DNA of 64,000 nucleotides from Hyphomicrobiales bacterium (GCA_900466875.1 UBNQ01000024.1:1-64000); one strand, 5' to 3'. Numbered from the stretch's first letter, positions 25,849-35,748 are shown. Program-made: numbers and translations. The notes: generated by a model from the sequence alone, not told the origin.

Positions 25849-26604
25849 TTGACCGAACATATCATCGTTGAGCGTACCGATGCCTATCCCGGCGTGATGG
25901 TCATCCGTTTCAACAGGCCGGAAAAAAAGAACGCCATCACAGCCGCCATGTATCAGCGCATGACGGCAGCGCTTGAAGAGGCGAATGCCGATGACGAGGT
26001 GAAGGCCGTCGTGTTTCTCGGCACCGAAGGCTGTTTTTCCGCTGGCAACGACATGGGTGACTTTGTCGGTTATGCCATGTCCGGCTCCAGCGAGCCGCCT
26101 GCCGGAGCCCTGTTCATCAAGGCGCTGGCTCTGGCCGAAAAGCCGCTCATTTCCGGTGTCGATGGTCTCGCGATCGGCATCGGTACGACGCTCAATCTTC
26201 ATTGCGATCTGACGGTCGCCTCCGGCCGCAGTCTGTTCAAGACGCCGTTTGTGGATCTCGCTCTGGTTCCCGAGGCGGCATCAAGCCTGCTTGCGCCGAA
26301 GGTCATGGGGCATCAACGGGCCTTCGCGCTTCTTGTAGCCGGCACAGGTTTTTCGGCCGAGGCAGCGTTTGAGGCCGGGTTGATCTGGAAGGTCGTCGGT
26401 CCGAACGAGGTGGAAATGGAAGCGCTGGCAATCGGCGCGGAGCTCGGCAAGAAGCCGCCCCAGGCACTGAAGATCGCCCGCGATCTCGTCCGCGGTCCGC
26501 GGGATGAGGTTCTCGCCCGTATCGATGAAGAACTCGTCCATTTTTCCGCCCGGCTGAAAAGCGCAGAGGCGCGTTCGGCCTTCGAGGCCTTCCTGCAGCG
26601 CTGA
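25849..26604 (+). CDS. Enoyl-CoA hydratase/isomerase (crotonase) family protein
   Basis: This 251-residue crotonase-fold enzyme has FNRPEKKNAITAAMY, the oxyanion-hole segment CFSAGNDMGDF, ISGVDGLAIGIGTTL and LALVPEAASSLLAP. The family hydrates or isomerises enoyl-CoA intermediates of beta-oxidation. The exact catalytic Glu pattern differs from classical hydratases, and isomerase activity is possible. TTG 25849 was chosen as the start because GAGGA lies seven bases upstream and the family begins here. It is co-transcribed with the preceding acyl-CoA dehydrogenase. Confidence 0.9.
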   Translation: MTEHIIVERTDAYPGVMVIRFNRPEKKNAITAAMYQRMTAALEEANADDEVKAVVFLGTEGCFSAGNDMGDFVGYAMSGSSEPPAGALFIKALALAEKPLISGVDGLAIGIGTTLNLHCDLTVASGRSLFKTPFVDLALVPEAASSLLAPKVMGHQRAFALLVAGTGFSAEAAFEAGLIWKVVGPNEVEMEALAIGAELGKKPPQALKIARDLVRGPRDEVLARIDEELVHFSARLKSAEARSAFEAFLQR

Positions 26605-26613
26605 CCAAGATCA

Positions 26614-26650
26614 GCCTGCCGATGCGACCGTAAAGTCGGCACCGGCAGGC
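26614..26650. terminator. Hairpin between convergent genes
   Basis: GCCTGCCG (26614-26621) pairs with CGGCAGGC (26643-26650), with an inner CGAC/GTCG stem. It lies 9 bases after the enoyl-CoA hydratase stop and before the convergent haem peroxidase gene. There is no T-run, so its strength as a terminator is uncertain. Confidence 0.5.
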
Positions 26651-26688
26651 ATTGCCTGCGGGCGGGCAGGCAGGCGAAAAGTGGATGT

Positions 26689-28293
26689 TCAGTTCTGTGG
26701 CTCGAGCACCTGCTCCAGCGCGGTTCCGACCGGGTTGATATCACCGACGAAGCGGATCAGGTCCGCCATGGTGAAATGCCCGGCCTTGGCGCCAGGCAGT
26801 TCCGGCTTCCAGTCGGATTGCTGCCAGAGGAAGGAATCATGGTCGCCATGCACCATGCCGAGAAATGTTTCGGCAACGATGGTCGAGGCCATCGGACCGA
26901 GGCGTTCGCCCTTGTGATAATGCTCGGCCTCCTTCAGCGCGTAGTACCAGAGCGGCGTCTCCTCATGCAGGCCATTTTTCTTGGCCGCCTTGCCGTCAGG
27001 TCCGGTTGCCACCTGTGCCGGTTTCAGTGGTGTGATGCCCATTGCGCGACAGACAGCCTGGCCGGAAGGCAGCCCGATCTGCACCCCGCGTCGCAGGTTA
27101 CGGAAGGCAAGGTTGAACTCGCGGACCTGCTGCTCGGGCAAATCGGGTATCAATCCCGGCAGGGTATGCAGCGCCGGCGTGATAAGTGGATCGAGGCGGC
27201 GGCTGTGGTTCAGCGCAAAATTGCCTCCCGGCAGCGTGCCGAGATCGAAATAACGCCGCCAGTCGATCACCCAGTTGGAGGGCAGCGTGTTCTGTGCGGC
27301 AGGTGGCGGGGCGGGCGGGATCGGTGCGAGCTCGCCGGTGATCGATCCCGATTTGCCGGTGAAGAAGAACAACAACCCAAGTGTGCCATTGGCGATCGAA
27401 TCCGCCGTCGGATTGAACACCTGGTTATGGCTGTAGGTCTGCCGCACCATCGAGTGCCCGAGCCGGTAACAGGCTGCAGCAAATTCCGCCGGCATGTAGG
27501 GCCGCTGCTTGAAGCGGTAGAAACGCCTGCCCTGATGCTTGATCTTCTGGATCAGGCCCGGCTCGGTCAGCCGCTCGACGAAATCGAACAGCACGATCCA
27601 CTGGTAATGCCAGGTCACGATCCGCCTGGTTTCCTTGAACAACGCATCGCCGCTGAGGCCGGGATTTGCCGCGACCACCTTGTCGAACACCTTGTTGTGG
27701 AACTTCAGCATCAAAAGATGCATCTGCGCCACCAGCAGGTTCTCGTCATTGCGCTCGTCGAAGATCAGCGCGTGGCCCACCTGGTTGCGCGGCAGGTCGT
27801 TGGGCAGCGTCGGAATGGTGCGGCCATTCTGCTCGCCTGACTCTGCCGCATGCCCGATCAGCATCTTGCCGATGATCTTCGGCCTGGCGGGGTCGCGCTG
27901 GTAGAGATAGGGATGGATGCCCGGCCCGTCGCCATAAAGCGAATCGAGGTCGAGCGCCGGCGTGCGGAAATTGACCGTCGCCTGCGGATCGGCCATCTGC
28001 TGGTCGAGCGGCGTCGTATCCAGCGTGATGTCGTGATCGATGAACTGGCCGAGATAGGTATATCCGGCCGGAATGTTCATGTTGTCGCCGGAAGGCTCAG
28101 GATTGCCCGCCGCGTCGAGCTTGTCCAGCATCGCCGCCGCCAGTTCCGCCAGCGCATCGTCGCTCGCCGAAAGCGGCAACAGATTTGGAAACATCACCCC
28201 GAACTTGCCGGGATCACCTATTCCGTCGAAGGAATGCAGCGTCGACGGCTTCATGCCGCGCACGCCATGCCCATGCATCGCTACCTCTGTCAT
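26689..28293 (-). CDS. Animal-type haem peroxidase (peroxidase-cyclooxygenase superfamily)
   Basis: This 534-residue protein aligns by eye with mammalian myeloperoxidase at the key sites. QFIDHD gives the distal Gln, the distal His and an Asp that can form a haem ester. DERNDEN gives the distal Arg and a second haem-ester Glu. LGHSMVRQ holds the proximal His. MLKFHNKV matches the helix REHNRL. It should bind haem and use peroxide to oxidise halides, phenols or lipids. No signal peptide or repeat domain is present, so it may be cytoplasmic or exported by a non-Sec route. ATG 28293 has GGAGGGG just upstream. It appears monocistronic. Confidence 0.88.
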   Translation of the reverse strand: MTEVAMHGHGVRGMKPSTLHSFDGIGDPGKFGVMFPNLLPLSASDDALAELAAAMLDKLDAAGNPEPSGDNMNIPAGYTYLGQFIDHDITLDTTPLDQQMADPQATVNFRTPALDLDSLYGDGPGIHPYLYQRDPARPKIIGKMLIGHAAESGEQNGRTIPTLPNDLPRNQVGHALIFDERNDENLLVAQMHLLMLKFHNKVFDKVVAANPGLSGDALFKETRRIVTWHYQWIVLFDFVERLTEPGLIQKIKHQGRRFYRFKQRPYMPAEFAAACYRLGHSMVRQTYSHNQVFNPTADSIANGTLGLLFFFTGKSGSITGELAPIPPAPPPAAQNTLPSNWVIDWRRYFDLGTLPGGNFALNHSRRLDPLITPALHTLPGLIPDLPEQQVREFNLAFRNLRRGVQIGLPSGQAVCRAMGITPLKPAQVATGPDGKAAKKNGLHEETPLWYYALKEAEHYHKGERLGPMASTIVAETFLGMVHGDHDSFLWQQSDWKPELPGAKAGHFTMADLIRFVGDINPVGTALEQVLEPQN

Positions 28294-28482
28294 GATTTCC
28301 CCTCCCACCGCAGCAAAGCAAGTCGATTGCTTCTTCAGGCTGCGAGGTGGCGAAATATGCGCCCGACCTAATGTTCGGTAAATTGGAGCAAGTTTAAAAG
28401 TGCTGAAAGCAATACCGGAACGTGTATCTCCCCGGTACCTCGCAAGAGGCTTGCCCCGAACTGGGGCGGCATCTGCACCGAA

Positions 28483-29727
28483 TTAGCGCGAAAGCAGCGC
28501 TACGGCTTCCACATGCGGCGACCACAGGAACTGGTCGATCGGCGTCACGGACTTGATCCGGTAACCGGCATCGACGAGGATTCTGAGGTCTCTGGCAAGC
28601 GTTGCCGGGTTGCAGCTCACCGCAATAACCGTCTTGATGCCGGATCGGACGATCTCCTTTACCTGCACTTCGGCGCCTGCACGCGGCGGGTCGAAGACAG
28701 CTGCATCATAGACTTTTAGCTCCTGCGACGTCATCGGACGGCGGAACAGATCGCGCTTCTCGACGGTGACGGGCTTCAGGCCCTGGGTGTTGCGCGCTGC
28801 CAGATCGAGTGCCTTGATGGACTTGTCCTCGCCTTCCACCGCATGCACCTTCGCCTTGCGGGCGATCCGCAGCGAAAATGTGCCCGAGCCTGCAAAAAGG
28901 TCGATCACCCGCTTGGACTTGCCTAGATGGCTCATCACCAGTTCTGCCATCGCCTCTTCCGCAGGCTTGGTTGCCTGGGTGAAGGCGCCGGGAGGCGGGG
29001 AGACATTCACGCCGCCGAAATCGATGATCGGCTTCGTCGGCTCAAGAACGATCTCGCCGTTAACCGAAACGCGTGCGATACCCTTCAGCGAAAGGACCGC
29101 TTCGGTCACGGCACGGCGCTGCCTGTCATCGAGCTTCTTCAGGCCGTCGGCGGCCAGATCAAGCCCGGACAGCGTCTCCAGCACGGTAAGACGGAACGTC
29201 TCCACCCCTTGGGCAAGCGTTGCCGCCACCGTGCGGATCGCGGGAAGCCTCGCCACGATGCCCGGCGAGGCGATGGGACATTCCTCGATCGAGACGATGT
29301 GATTGGTCTCTGCGCGGTTGAAGCCGAGCAACAATTCCTTCTCGGTGCGGCGCACGGAAAACACGGTGCGCCGCCGCTCGCCGGGACGGCAGGCGATCGT
29401 CTCGCCGACTTCCGGCGTCAGCCCACGCGATTTCAGCGCGTCGATGACGAGCCCACGCTTAAAAGCGAGATAGGCCGGTGCCGCCAGATGCTGCAGCGAA
29501 CAGCCGCCGCAATTGTCGCGATCGGGATCGAAATGCCGACAGATCGGCTCGATCCGGTCGGGCGACGGATTGGAGGTTGACATGACCGTGCCATGGTCGC
29601 CATTGCGCGCGATTGCCAGCGTCTCACCGGGCAGCGCATAGGGCACATAGACCGGCCCATCTTCGCCATCGGCGATGCCATGGCCCTGCGCGCCCAGCCG
29701 GTCGATCGTGATAGTGACCGTGCTCAC
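28483..29727 (-). CDS. Class I SAM-dependent RNA 5-methyluridine methyltransferase (RlmD/TrmA type)
   Basis: This 414-residue enzyme has an N-terminal TRAM-like domain, a cysteine cluster for an iron-sulfur site (CRHF, then CGGCSLQHL), a SAM-binding loop VIDLFAGSGTFSLR, the substrate motif VFDPPRAGAE and the catalytic-Cys motif AVSCNPATLARDL. It methylates uridine in rRNA or tRNA; which target cannot be read from sequence. It starts with GTG 29727, overlapping the tlyA stop by four bases (GTGA), so it is translated from the tlyA message. Confidence 0.92.
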   Translation of the reverse strand: MSTVTITIDRLGAQGHGIADGEDGPVYVPYALPGETLAIARNGDHGTVMSTSNPSPDRIEPICRHFDPDRDNCGGCSLQHLAAPAYLAFKRGLVIDALKSRGLTPEVGETIACRPGERRRTVFSVRRTEKELLLGFNRAETNHIVSIEECPIASPGIVARLPAIRTVAATLAQGVETFRLTVLETLSGLDLAADGLKKLDDRQRRAVTEAVLSLKGIARVSVNGEIVLEPTKPIIDFGGVNVSPPPGAFTQATKPAEEAMAELVMSHLGKSKRVIDLFAGSGTFSLRIARKAKVHAVEGEDKSIKALDLAARNTQGLKPVTVEKRDLFRRPMTSQELKVYDAAVFDPPRAGAEVQVKEIVRSGIKTVIAVSCNPATLARDLRILVDAGYRIKSVTPIDQFLWSPHVEAVALLSR

Positions 29728-30479
29728 AACGGTTTCCTTCCACCAAGCAGGAATTCGACATTGCCGTCACCGCCAGCAATCGGCGAGGGGATTAGGCCAA
29801 GGCTTTCCCAGCCCATGTCTTCCACGAGCCAGCGTTCCAGCTCCGCCGCTACATCTGGAGCCGTTTCCGGCTGCTTCAGCATGCCGCCCTTGCTGACATT
29901 TTCACGACCCGCCTCGAACTGCGGCTTGACGAGCAGCACGCAAGCTGTGCCCGGTTCCGCCAGATCCAGTGCCGGCGGCAGGGCAAGTTTTAGCGAGATG
30001 AACGAAACGTCGGAGACGATGAAGTCGACCGGCGCGTCTTCGATATCGTCGGCCGTCATCTCGCGGGCGTTCAGACCCTCGATATTGGTGACGCGTTCGT
30101 CATCGCGAAGCCGCTCATGCATCTGGTCATGGCCGACATCGACGGCGATAACATGGGCAGCGCCGCGTTCCAACAGAACCTGGGTGAATCCGCCTGTCGA
30201 CGCGCCGACATCGAGGCAGGTCAGGCGGTCCGGGTCGAGGTTGAAATGGTCAAGCGCCGCAATCAGCTTCAGTGCCGCGCGCGAGACATAGGTGCTCGCC
30301 GGATCATCGACGACGATCTGGGCTTCTGCTGAAACAGTCTGCGCCGGTTTGGTCACGACCTTACCCTCAACCTTCACGGTGCCACGCGCAATCGCGTCGC
30401 GCGCTCGCGAGCGGCTGTCGAAAAGGTTGAGCGTGACCAGCAACTGGTCGAGGCGGACTGATGAGGAATGTTGGTTCAT
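29724..30479 (-). CDS. tlyA: TlyA family rRNA methyltransferase
   Basis: This 251-residue protein has an N-terminal S4 RNA-binding domain (RLDQLLVTLNLFDSRSRARD, about 8-65) and an FtsJ-like methyltransferase domain with the SAM loop CLDVGASTGGFTQVLL, the DVSFISL motif and LLVKPQFEAG. TlyA enzymes 2'-O-methylate 16S and 23S rRNA cytidines. It overlaps the next methyltransferase gene. In other rhizobia it usually follows dxs in the same direction; here an opposing gene lies between. ATG 30479 was chosen as the start of the conserved part. Confidence 0.93.
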   Translation of the reverse strand: MNQHSSSVRLDQLLVTLNLFDSRSRARDAIARGTVKVEGKVVTKPAQTVSAEAQIVVDDPASTYVSRAALKLIAALDHFNLDPDRLTCLDVGASTGGFTQVLLERGAAHVIAVDVGHDQMHERLRDDERVTNIEGLNAREMTADDIEDAPVDFIVSDVSFISLKLALPPALDLAEPGTACVLLVKPQFEAGRENVSKGGMLKQPETAPDVAAELERWLVEDMGWESLGLIPSPIAGGDGNVEFLLGGRKPL

Positions 30480-30673
30480 GCGGGTCTCTTGGCGGTTTCC
30501 GTGTCGCAAGGCAAGAGCAATGGCGTCTTACTATAGGAACCGATGGAAAATCCCGAAATCGGGCAGAATTCAAAAATCGCTAAAATAATGCGGAGTTGAT
30601 AAAGTAGCCGGTAACGAATTTTCGTTACGAGCGGTTCGGCGGCATTCATGATGACTATGTCGCGGGGACGCCC

Positions 30674-31780
30674 ATGGGAATTCAACGCGAAGTCAGGATC
30701 GATCTTCTGCGCGGCATTACGCTGCTGCTGATTTTCATCGGCCACGCCGAATTCAGCTTTTCTGCAACATTCCAGCATTCACGCGGCTTTGCCGATGCAT
30801 CCGAACTGTTCGTGCTTCTTGCGGGCATGTCCTCGGCGCTCGCCTATTACCGACGGAATGCTGGTCTCTCGCTGATGCGCCCCTGGAGGCGTGCCTGGCG
30901 CATCTACCTTGCCTATTTGCTGCTTTTTCTGGTGATGGCAGCGCTCGGAGCGTGGTTTGCCATCGCTCTTCCTACCACCGAAGCCGCCAAGGACATGGCG
31001 GGTTTCCTCGCGGAGCCGGGCATTCGCGGCGTCCAGGCAATCCTGCTCGCATATATGCCTGGTAATCTCGATATCCTGCCCATGTATGTCGTCCTCATGC
31101 TCTGGGCACCGTTCGTCTTCGTTCTCTATGACCGGCATCCCGTTCTTCTGGCCGTGATTTCGATTGTGCTCTGGCTGGTTGCCGGTCTGGGCCACATCAA
31201 TCTCACGAACCTTGCGCTTGAAACCGGCCATTGGTTCTTCGATCCCTTGTCCTGGCAGGTGATCTTCACCATCGGGATCGTGCTCGGCATCCTCATTAAG
31301 AGCGAGCTTGAACCGCTGCCTTATCAACGGGCTGTTTTCGCGCTTGCAGCCGCTTTCGTGATAATCGCCATACCGGTCAACCTTCTGGTGTTCTGGGGCT
31401 GGATCTCGCCGCCGTTTCCCGACTTCTACAAGGAACTGGTGTCAAAGACGAATGCGGGACCGCTGCGCATCGCCAATGCACTCGCAATTCTTTATCTGGC
31501 CTGGAATATCGATCTGGTAAAAAGAGCGGCCGTCCGGCCGTGGCTGAAACCCATCTCCGTGATCGGCCGCCACAGCCTGCCGATCTTCTCTGTCGGGATC
31601 TTTCTGTCGGCCGCGGCAAGCGTCTACATGGACCTCGCCCCGCGGGCTTCAATCATCGTCCAAATGACGATCCTTGTGGCAGGTTGCGCTGCACAACTGC
31701 TCCTCGGTTGGCTTCTGGAAAGGCGCCGGCTACGGAGTGTCATAACCAAGCCTCAGATGAACGGCGCCAACCCGGCCTGA
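30674..31780 (+). CDS. OpgC-type membrane acyltransferase
   Basis: This 368-residue membrane protein starts IDLLRGITLLLIFIGHAEF, the usual opening of the OpgC family, and has about ten hydrophobic segments including the ASELFVLLAGMSSALAYYRR loop. OpgC proteins add succinyl groups to periplasmic glucans; homologues may modify other glycans or act in acyl transfer more broadly. It is the only forward gene between tlyA and dxs on the minus strand and converges on dxs with a 19-base gap. Confidence 0.88.
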   Translation: MGIQREVRIDLLRGITLLLIFIGHAEFSFSATFQHSRGFADASELFVLLAGMSSALAYYRRNAGLSLMRPWRRAWRIYLAYLLLFLVMAALGAWFAIALPTTEAAKDMAGFLAEPGIRGVQAILLAYMPGNLDILPMYVVLMLWAPFVFVLYDRHPVLLAVISIVLWLVAGLGHINLTNLALETGHWFFDPLSWQVIFTIGIVLGILIKSELEPLPYQRAVFALAAAFVIIAIPVNLLVFWGWISPPFPDFYKELVSKTNAGPLRIANALAILYLAWNIDLVKRAAVRPWLKPISVIGRHSLPIFSVGIFLSAAASVYMDLAPRASIIVQMTILVAGCAAQLLLGWLLERRRLRSVITKPQMNGANPA

Positions 31781-31799
31781 TACGTCTGCCGCGCGAGAG

Positions 31800-33719
31800 T
31801 TAGACGGCAGCGCCCACGTCGATCACGGTCTTGCCCAGCGTGCCGAAGACCGTTTTGACGATGCCAGCGCGGTCGAGGCCGGCCTTGGCATACATCACGT
31901 CCGGGCTTGCCTGTTCCATCCATACATCCGGCAGAATCATGGAACGAACCTTCAACCCGTGATCAAGCAGGCCTTCTGTTGCCATGAACTGCAGCACATG
32001 GCTGCCAAAACCGCCGACGGCTCCTTCCTCTATGGTGATCAACACCTCGTGGTGGCGGGCAAGCCGGCGGATGAGATCATGGTCGAGCGGTTTGGCGAAA
32101 CGTGCGTCCGCAACCGTTGTCGAAAGGCCGGCGGCTTCAAGATCCTCGGCAGCAAGCAGACAGTCCTTCAGCCGCGTGCCGAAGGAGAGCAATGCGACCT
32201 TGGAACCTTCCTTGACGATGCGGCCCTTGCCGATCTGCAGAATTTCGCCGCGTTCCGGCAATTCGACGCCAACCCCTTCGCCGCGCGGATAACGGAACGA
32301 GATCGGGCCATCGTCATAAGCGACGGCGGTGCGCACCATGTGTTTCAGTTCCGCCTCGTCGGCGGCAGCCATCACAACCATGTTCGGCAGCGTGGCAAGG
32401 AATGTCGTGTCGAACGAACCTGCATGGGTCGGCCCGTCTGCACCGACGAAACCGGCACGATCGATCGGGAAGCGTACCGGCAGGCCCTGGATCGCCACGT
32501 CATGCACGACCTGGTCGTAACCGCGCTGCAGGAAGGTTGAATAGATGGCGCAGAACGGCTTGAAGCCTTCGGTCGCCAGCCCTGCCGCAAAGGTCACCGC
32601 ATGTTGTTCGGCAATGCCGACATCGAATGTGCGCGACGGATAGGCGGCCTGCAGCTTGCCGAGGCCAGTACCGTCCGGCATGGCGGCGGTGATCCCAACT
32701 ATTCTGTCATCGAAACCGGCTTCCTGCACCAAAGCGTCACCGAAGACGCTCGTATAGGAAGGTGCGTTCGGCTTGGCCTTTGCTTGCGTGCCAGTGATGA
32801 CGTCGAACTTGTTGACGCCGTGATATTTGTCGGCAGCAGCTTCCGCCGGCGGATAACCCTTGCCCTTCTGGGTGACGACATGGATCAGCACCGGACCATT
32901 GGCGTTATCGCGCACATTGCGCAGCACCGGCAGAAGATGGTCGAAGGAATGGCCGTCGATCGGGCCGATATGGTAGAAGCCGAGTTCTTCGAACATCGTG
33001 CCGCCGGTCACGTAACCGCGGGCATGTTCGACAGCACGGGTAATCGCACGGTCGACGGAACGGCCAAGATAACCGGTCAGTTTCTTGCCCATTTCGCGCA
33101 CGCCCATATAGGCGCGGCCCGAAGCAAGACGCGCCAGATAGGCGCTCATCGCGCCAGTCGGCGGCGCGATCGACATGTCGTTGTCGTTGAGGATGACGAT
33201 CAGCCTTGCATCCAGCGCGCCGGCATTGTTGAGCGCCTCGAACGCCATGCCCGCCGACATCGAGCCATCGCCGATGACGGAAATCACATTGCGCTTCTTG
33301 CCTGCAAGCTCCGCACCAACGGCCATGCCGAGACCAGCCGAAATCGAAGTGGAGGAATGTGCCGCACCGAATGGGTCATATTCGCTTTCCGCCCTGCGGG
33401 TAAAGCCTGAGAGGCCGTCTTCCTGGCGCAGCGTGCGGATACGGTCACGACGGCCTGTCAAGATCTTGTGCGGATAACACTGGTGGCCGACATCAAAGAT
33501 CAGCCGGTCGTCTGGCGTGTTGAAAACCTTGTGGATGGCGATCGTCAGTTCGACAACACCAAGCCCTGCGCCTAAATGACCACCCGTTTTCGAGACCGCG
33601 TCGATCATCTCGTCGCGCAGTTCACGGGCAAGCTTAGGCAGGTCGCGATCATCGACTTTTTTCAGATCTGCGGGGAGCTTGACGGTGTCGAGCAGCGGCG
33701 TCGCGGGCAGGGAAGTCAC
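31800..33719 (-). CDS. dxs: 1-deoxy-D-xylulose-5-phosphate synthase
   Basis: Dxs condenses pyruvate and glyceraldehyde 3-phosphate using thiamine diphosphate, the first step of the MEP isoprenoid pathway, and its product also feeds thiamine and pyridoxine synthesis. The 639-residue protein has [27 protein letters not shown], the TPP/Mg motif [41 protein letters not shown] and the C-terminal transketolase domain. It lies downstream of xseB on the same strand; between them sits a remnant of a pirin gene. Confidence 0.98.
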   Translation of the reverse strand: MTSLPATPLLDTVKLPADLKKVDDRDLPKLARELRDEMIDAVSKTGGHLGAGLGVVELTIAIHKVFNTPDDRLIFDVGHQCYPHKILTGRRDRIRTLRQEDGLSGFTRRAESEYDPFGAAHSSTSISAGLGMAVGAELAGKKRNVISVIGDGSMSAGMAFEALNNAGALDARLIVILNDNDMSIAPPTGAMSAYLARLASGRAYMGVREMGKKLTGYLGRSVDRAITRAVEHARGYVTGGTMFEELGFYHIGPIDGHSFDHLLPVLRNVRDNANGPVLIHVVTQKGKGYPPAEAAADKYHGVNKFDVITGTQAKAKPNAPSYTSVFGDALVQEAGFDDRIVGITAAMPDGTGLGKLQAAYPSRTFDVGIAEQHAVTFAAGLATEGFKPFCAIYSTFLQRGYDQVVHDVAIQGLPVRFPIDRAGFVGADGPTHAGSFDTTFLATLPNMVVMAAADEAELKHMVRTAVAYDDGPISFRYPRGEGVGVELPERGEILQIGKGRIVKEGSKVALLSFGTRLKDCLLAAEDLEAAGLSTTVADARFAKPLDHDLIRRLARHHEVLITIEEGAVGGFGSHVLQFMATEGLLDHGLKVRSMILPDVWMEQASPDVMYAKAGLDRAGIVKTVFGTLGKTVIDVGAAV

Positions 33720-33848
33720 GGAAGCTGGCTTTCTCTTCTTGTTTTCTTGGAAGGCGTTTCGTCTCAGAAGATGAGCAGAAAACAGGCTTTTTCAAGTTTC
33801 ACGAACATCCGGTTCTAATCGATTTTAGCTCGTGGGCAAGCGGAAAGC

Positions 33849-34011
33849 CTAAGGCGACGGCACAGGAACCAACTCTTCCTCGTCGCCCGGAACGATGTCG
33901 AAACGGGCAGTTCTCCACTCTTCCCTGGCTTTTTCGATCTGCTCTTTCGATGAATAAACGAAGTTCCACCAGATATAACGCTTCGAGTTTTGCGCAGCCC
34001 CGCCGATCTGC
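33849..34011 (-). pseudogene. Remnant of a pirin family gene (C-terminal part only)
   Basis: Read on the minus strand just after the xseB stop, this frame gives RYIWWNFVYSSKEQIEKAR, EEWRTARFDIVPGDEEE and a final PVPSP, then a stop at 33849. That is the conserved C-terminal tail of pirins (typically HIWWNFVSSSKERI with WxxGRF and PGD). The two cupin domains of about 230 residues that should come before it are gone, replaced by xseB. No ribosome site or suitable start remains. The likely history is a deletion that removed most of a pirin gene between dxs and xseB. Confidence 0.75.
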
Positions 34012-34275
34012 TTACTCGCCGTCGAGCGGCTCCACGCCCTCAACCTTGCCGGCGCGGTCGAGACGGATCTTCTCGATTCGGTTTTCGGCAGCGTTTAGCA
34101 ATTTCTCGCAATGTTTCTTCAGAGCTTCGCCGCGCTCGTAGATGGCGATGGATTCGTCGAGCGCCACGTCGCCGCGTTCCAGTCGTGCAACAATGCTTTC
34201 CAATTCGGCAACGGCCTTTTCGAAGGAATAGCCGCTCACATCGATCGTGTCGGTGGTTTCGGTCATGTCCTTCAT
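34012..34275 (-). CDS. xseB: Exodeoxyribonuclease VII small subunit
   Basis: This 87-residue protein has the full XseB pattern: [34 protein letters not shown] and [18 protein letters not shown]. The small subunit binds the XseA nuclease that degrades single-stranded DNA. The ATG at 34275 overlaps the deacetylase stop (ATGA), so translation is coupled; an internal ATG three codons in is an alternative. Deacetylase and xseB form one transcript that probably runs on to dxs. Confidence 0.93.
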   Translation of the reverse strand: MKDMTETTDTIDVSGYSFEKAVAELESIVARLERGDVALDESIAIYERGEALKKHCEKLLNAAENRIEKIRLDRAGKVEGVEPLDGE

Positions 34276-35204
34276 CCTCTCATCAGTCTTGCGATATGCA
34301 TGCCGGCGGATTCCGCCAGTCCTTCCAGATCATAACCACCCTCGAGCAGGCTGACGACCCGGTTGTTGGCGTATTTCCCAGCAATTTCCATCAGCCGCCC
34401 GGTCGCCCAGTCGAAATCGTCGCCGACAAGGTTGATCTGCGCCAGCGGATCGCGGTGGTGGGCATCAAAGCCCGCCGAGATGATGATGAAATCCGGGCGA
34501 AAGTCGTTTAGTCGCGGCAATACACGATCCTTGAATGCATCGCGAAAATGATCGCTGCCGTCATTCGGCGAAAGCGGCGCATTGACGACAGTATTTTTCG
34601 CGCCCGTCTCATTCTTCGCGCCGGTGCCCGGATAAAGCGGCATCTGATGCGTCGAGCAGAACAGGATCGACGGATCGTCCCAGAATATGTCTTGGGTGCC
34701 GTTGCCGTGATGGACGTCCCAGTCGATGATTGCGACCCGCTCAACACCGTAAGCTTGCTGCACATGACGTGCTGCGATCGCGGCATTGTTGAACAGGCAG
34801 AAGCCCATGGCCTTGGATTTTTCCGCATGATGGCCGGGCGGCCGGGCCGCCACGAAAGCATTGTCCACCTTGCCGGTCATCACGTCGTCGACGGCCGCCA
34901 TGGCGCCGCCGATGCCGGTCAGAGCCGCCTGCAGGCTTTTCGGCCCGACATGCGTGTCCGCCTCGATCTGCCGGATCGTGTCTTCCTCCGGGATCTCGCG
35001 CATGACGGCGCGCAAGTGCTCCTCAGGATGCGCCAGCAGAACGGCATCCTCGGTTGCCTGAGGCGCTTGCTTGCGGTCAAGCGCGTCGAAATTCGGATGC
35101 TGCAGCGCAATTGCCAGCGAACGCAGCCGGTCCGGCCGTTCGGGATGACCTTCCGGTGCGGGGTGTTCTAGAAATATCTGATGTTCGTAAAGGCGGGTGG
35201 TCAT
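34272..35204 (-). CDS. Histone deacetylase family protein
   Basis: This 310-residue zinc hydrolase belongs to the arginase/deacetylase fold group that includes acetylpolyamine amidohydrolases. Motifs are [19 protein letters not shown] (catalytic His pair), [11 protein letters not shown] (zinc ligands Asp and His), and [13 protein letters not shown] (the second zinc Asp). All catalytic residues are present. The start [15 protein letters not shown] at 35204 fits the family; a long in-frame extension upstream overlaps the divergent gene and was rejected. The substrate is unknown, probably an acetylated amine or a protein lysine. Confidence 0.92.
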   Translation of the reverse strand: MTTRLYEHQIFLEHPAPEGHPERPDRLRSLAIALQHPNFDALDRKQAPQATEDAVLLAHPEEHLRAVMREIPEEDTIRQIEADTHVGPKSLQAALTGIGGAMAAVDDVMTGKVDNAFVAARPPGHHAEKSKAMGFCLFNNAAIAARHVQQAYGVERVAIIDWDVHHGNGTQDIFWDDPSILFCSTHQMPLYPGTGAKNETGAKNTVVNAPLSPNDGSDHFRDAFKDRVLPRLNDFRPDFIIISAGFDAHHRDPLAQINLVGDDFDWATGRLMEIAGKYANNRVVSLLEGGYDLEGLAESAGMHIARLMRG

Positions 35205-35346
35205 GCGGCGTTCCCGTCGTGTACCCCGGCGTGGGATGTTCACGACATGGCGCATCCGCGGCACTTTTTCAAGCGCCAGCCCTTGCCCTTGCGTTTGTTT
35301 GGACGGAAAGAATAACGCCTGGGGAAATAGCGGTTCAGGGGAAAAC

Positions 35347-35745
35347 GTGGTCAAGGATAGGATCAAAGCGTCGGATTTTCGCGTCACCTTCCGCGATGTC
35401 GACATGAATGGGCAGATGTTCCGCTCGGTCTATGTCGATCGGGCGGAAGAGGCTGTCACCGATTTCTGGCGTCGCCGCAGGGCTGCATCCGATGATCCGG
35501 CTTTCATCGTCGGCAAGGTCTCGGCAACATTCCACGTGCCGCTTGCAATCGGCGATATCATCCACACCCATGTCGGCGTCAGCAAGATCGGCGGCAAGTC
35601 CGCGGGTTTTATTGTCAGGATGACCCGCGGCGACGAGGCGGTTGCCGAAGTCGAGATCGTCTGGGTAGCGATGGATAACGAAGGCGGCGGCTCAGTCGCG
35701 CTGCCGGAAGACCTGCGCGACTGGCTTTATTCGTTTCTCGACTAA
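35347..35745 (+). CDS. Hotdog-fold acyl-CoA thioesterase (4HBT/YbgC-like)
   Basis: This 132-residue protein has the 4HBT layout: FRVTFRDVDMNGQMFRSVYVDRAEEA, with the catalytic-region Asp near residue 16-18, then HVPLAIGDIIHTHVGVSKIG and VAEVEIVWVAMD. GTG 35347 is supported by AGGGG five bases upstream; no ATG gives a better start. It faces away from the deacetylase gene with 142 bases between starts, and its stop is three bases from the end of convergent bioY. The acyl substrate is unknown. Confidence 0.85.
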   Translation: MVKDRIKASDFRVTFRDVDMNGQMFRSVYVDRAEEAVTDFWRRRRAASDDPAFIVGKVSATFHVPLAIGDIIHTHVGVSKIGGKSAGFIVRMTRGDEAVAEVEIVWVAMDNEGGGSVALPEDLRDWLYSFLD

Positions 35746-35748
35746 ATT

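Noticed and set aside
28453..28467. GCCCC-GAACT-GGGGC hairpin after the RNA methyltransferase gene
   Set aside because: A 5-bp GC stem with no T-run; it could be chance in GC-rich DNA.
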